A stretch of DNA of 64,000 nt from Acinetobacter lwoffii. Lineage in GTDB: Bacteria > Pseudomonadota > Gammaproteobacteria > Pseudomonadales > Moraxellaceae. The stretch is from positions 1 to 64,000 of the forward strand of contig NZ_CP118964.1 in the NCBI RefSeq assembly GCF_029024105.1. The letters are read 5' to 3'. The translations under genes and the position numbers were made by a program. The notes under the pieces were generated by a model. The model searched no databases. It was given only the letters and a program-made list of their open reading frames with translations, and had not been told where the DNA came from. Below are positions 63,090 to 64,000 of the stretch, piece after piece; position 1 is the stretch's first letter, and the number at the start of each line of letters is the position of its first letter.

Positions 63090-63095
63090 GTTTCT

Positions 63096-64000
63096 GAGCC
63101 TGTAAATTATTTTGTGTAAGTCTCATTTTTTATAAATGATCTTTTAATCGATCATCGAACTGAATCGTAAACCAATTCATTGCTAAACGCCAATTTTGAA
63201 TTGGCATGGTCCATTTTTTAGCAGCATTTGAAGTTGCTAAATAAATGACCTTTTTCACTGAATCATCAGAAGAGAAGATCTTTCTCTTTTTAGTTGAATG
63301 GCGGATCACGCTATTCAATGATTCAATTGCATTTGTTATGTAAATCGCATGACGTATTTCAGCAGGATAGCTAAAGATCGTTCGGATATTTTCCCAATTT
63401 GCCCGCCAGGATTCTCCAATTTTTGGATACTGGTGATGCCATTGATCGCAGAAGATATCTAGGGACTTTAAAGCATTTTCCTCTGTACTTGCCTGATAGA
63501 TCGCCTTCAATCCTGCTGTTACAGCTTTGTAGTCCTTCCAGCTCACAAATCTCAGGCTATTGCGTACAACATGTACGATACACAGCTGGATATCAGTATG
63601 AGGGTAGACAGAGGCTATCGCATCAGGAAAGCCTTTTAGTCCTGAGAAGCGCTGCTTCGCAAGGCAGGCTACAAGAATATCTTGCACTCCTCGATTTTTA
63701 AGCTCTGTCATGACTGACAGCCAGAATTTGGAACATTCTGTTTGAGCAAGCCACATGCCAAGAAGTTCTTTTTGACCATCCAGGTTAATGCCTAATGCTA
63801 AATAAACTGATTTATTGATTACTGTTGAATGCTGACGAACCTTAACAACAATGCAATCTAAATAGACAACAGGATAAAGACTATCGAGTGTTCTATTTTG
63901 CCATTCTGTCACTTGTTCAATGACAGCATCCGTCACCTTACTAATAAGGGAGGCAGATACATCGGCATCGTACATTTCTTTAAAGAAAGCAACAATTTCT
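63096..64000 (-). mobile_element. IS256-family element, running off the window
   Basis: Begins with the end GAGCCTGTAAATTATTTTG, like the element at 39488. The transposase is on minus and continues past the right edge. Confidence 0.88.
63130..64000 (-). CDS. IS256-family transposase (partial)
   Basis: C-terminal 289 or so residues visible, related to but distinct from the 39527 transposase: EMYDADVSASLISKVTDAVIEQVTEWQNRTLDSLYPVVYLDCIVVKVR, ALGINLDGQKELLGMWLAQTECSKFWLSVMTELKNRGVQDILVAC, NAIESLNSVIRHSTKKRKIFSS. After LVAC it has LAKQRFS where the relative has VD, caused by a 21-nt palindromic insert (63643-63663) that keeps the frame. Confidence 0.88.
   Translation of the reverse strand, partial: EIVAFFKEMYDADVSASLISKVTDAVIEQVTEWQNRTLDSLYPVVYLDCIVVKVRQHSTVINKSVYLALGINLDGQKELLGMWLAQTECSKFWLSVMTELKNRGVQDILVACLAKQRFSGLKGFPDAIASVYPHTDIQLCIVHVVRNSLRFVSWKDYKAVTAGLKAIYQASTEENALKSLDIFCDQWHHQYPKIGESWRANWENIRTIFSYPAEIRHAIYITNAIESLNSVIRHSTKKRKIFSSDDSVKKVIYLATSNAAKKWTMPIQNWRLAMNWFTIQFDDRLKDHL

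Noticed and set aside
1..64000. CRISPR array, rRNA or replication initiator gene
   Set aside because: No regularly spaced repeats, ribosomal RNA motifs or Rep-like proteins were seen anywhere in the window.

Overview
The window looks like accessory-rich DNA of an Acinetobacter or close Moraxellaceae relative. It is AT-rich and carries XerC/XerD pdif sites of the type known from Acinetobacter plasmids. It also has a membrane-anchored Mqo, the MesX/MesD methionine pair, and remains of at least nine insertion sequence families. Housekeeping genes (mqo, queH, mesXD) sit beside plasmid-type modules, so it could be a large plasmid, a chromosome segment, or a junction of both. The sequence alone does not decide this. 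No rRNA, tRNA, CRISPR array or replication origin was seen.

Layout. 1-21 kb is a chain of modules bounded by 28-bp pdif sites (1090, half-site 2302, 9021, 10029, 11749, 14376, 14808, 20944), mostly alternating in orientation. Cargo: a candidate small RNA with HigBA; a cadR-CDF metal efflux pair between IS6 copies, one of which is split by an IS3 element that is itself split by a group II intron; orphan VapB; PadR with DUF3861; a second copy of the small RNA with a Fic protein; an arsC/arsR-acr3-arsH cluster; a HigA-like remnant; and a set of NADPH oxidoreductases with a LysR regulator. 21-31 kb is a detoxification island: frmR-frmA-fghA for formaldehyde, then yqhD, a DJ-1 protein, nemA, nemR, a CurA-like reductase and a GST. 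Two matching NemR-type operator sequences tie the second group together. 31-43 kb is IS-damaged DNA around an MFS transporter and mqo, with two lysozyme-inhibitor-like genes (one broken) and a P4-type integrase. 43-52.5 kb holds an MTHFR-like protein, QueH, a defence-like gene cut by two insertion sequences, then mesX-mesD-flavin reductase-TSUP. 52.5-64 kb is mainly stacked IS debris with two more elements of note (DIP1984-family gene, UvrA2 gene) and a pdif site at 58855.

The most interesting signal is a pair of about 120-nt noncoding elements (1418-1537 and 10361-10482), each just inside a D|C-oriented pdif site. Each has three hairpins with AGGA or AGGAT loops, the last being the terminator, and the stems differ by compensatory changes. 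Each is preceded at about -65 by a near match to the GacA box. That is the architecture of RsmY/CsrB-type RNAs that titrate CsrA/RsmA, here apparently carried on mobile modules. A second signal is a recurrent 20-21 nt palindromic insertion (TGAG-stem-CGCAAG) found inside transposase genes of three or four unrelated elements.
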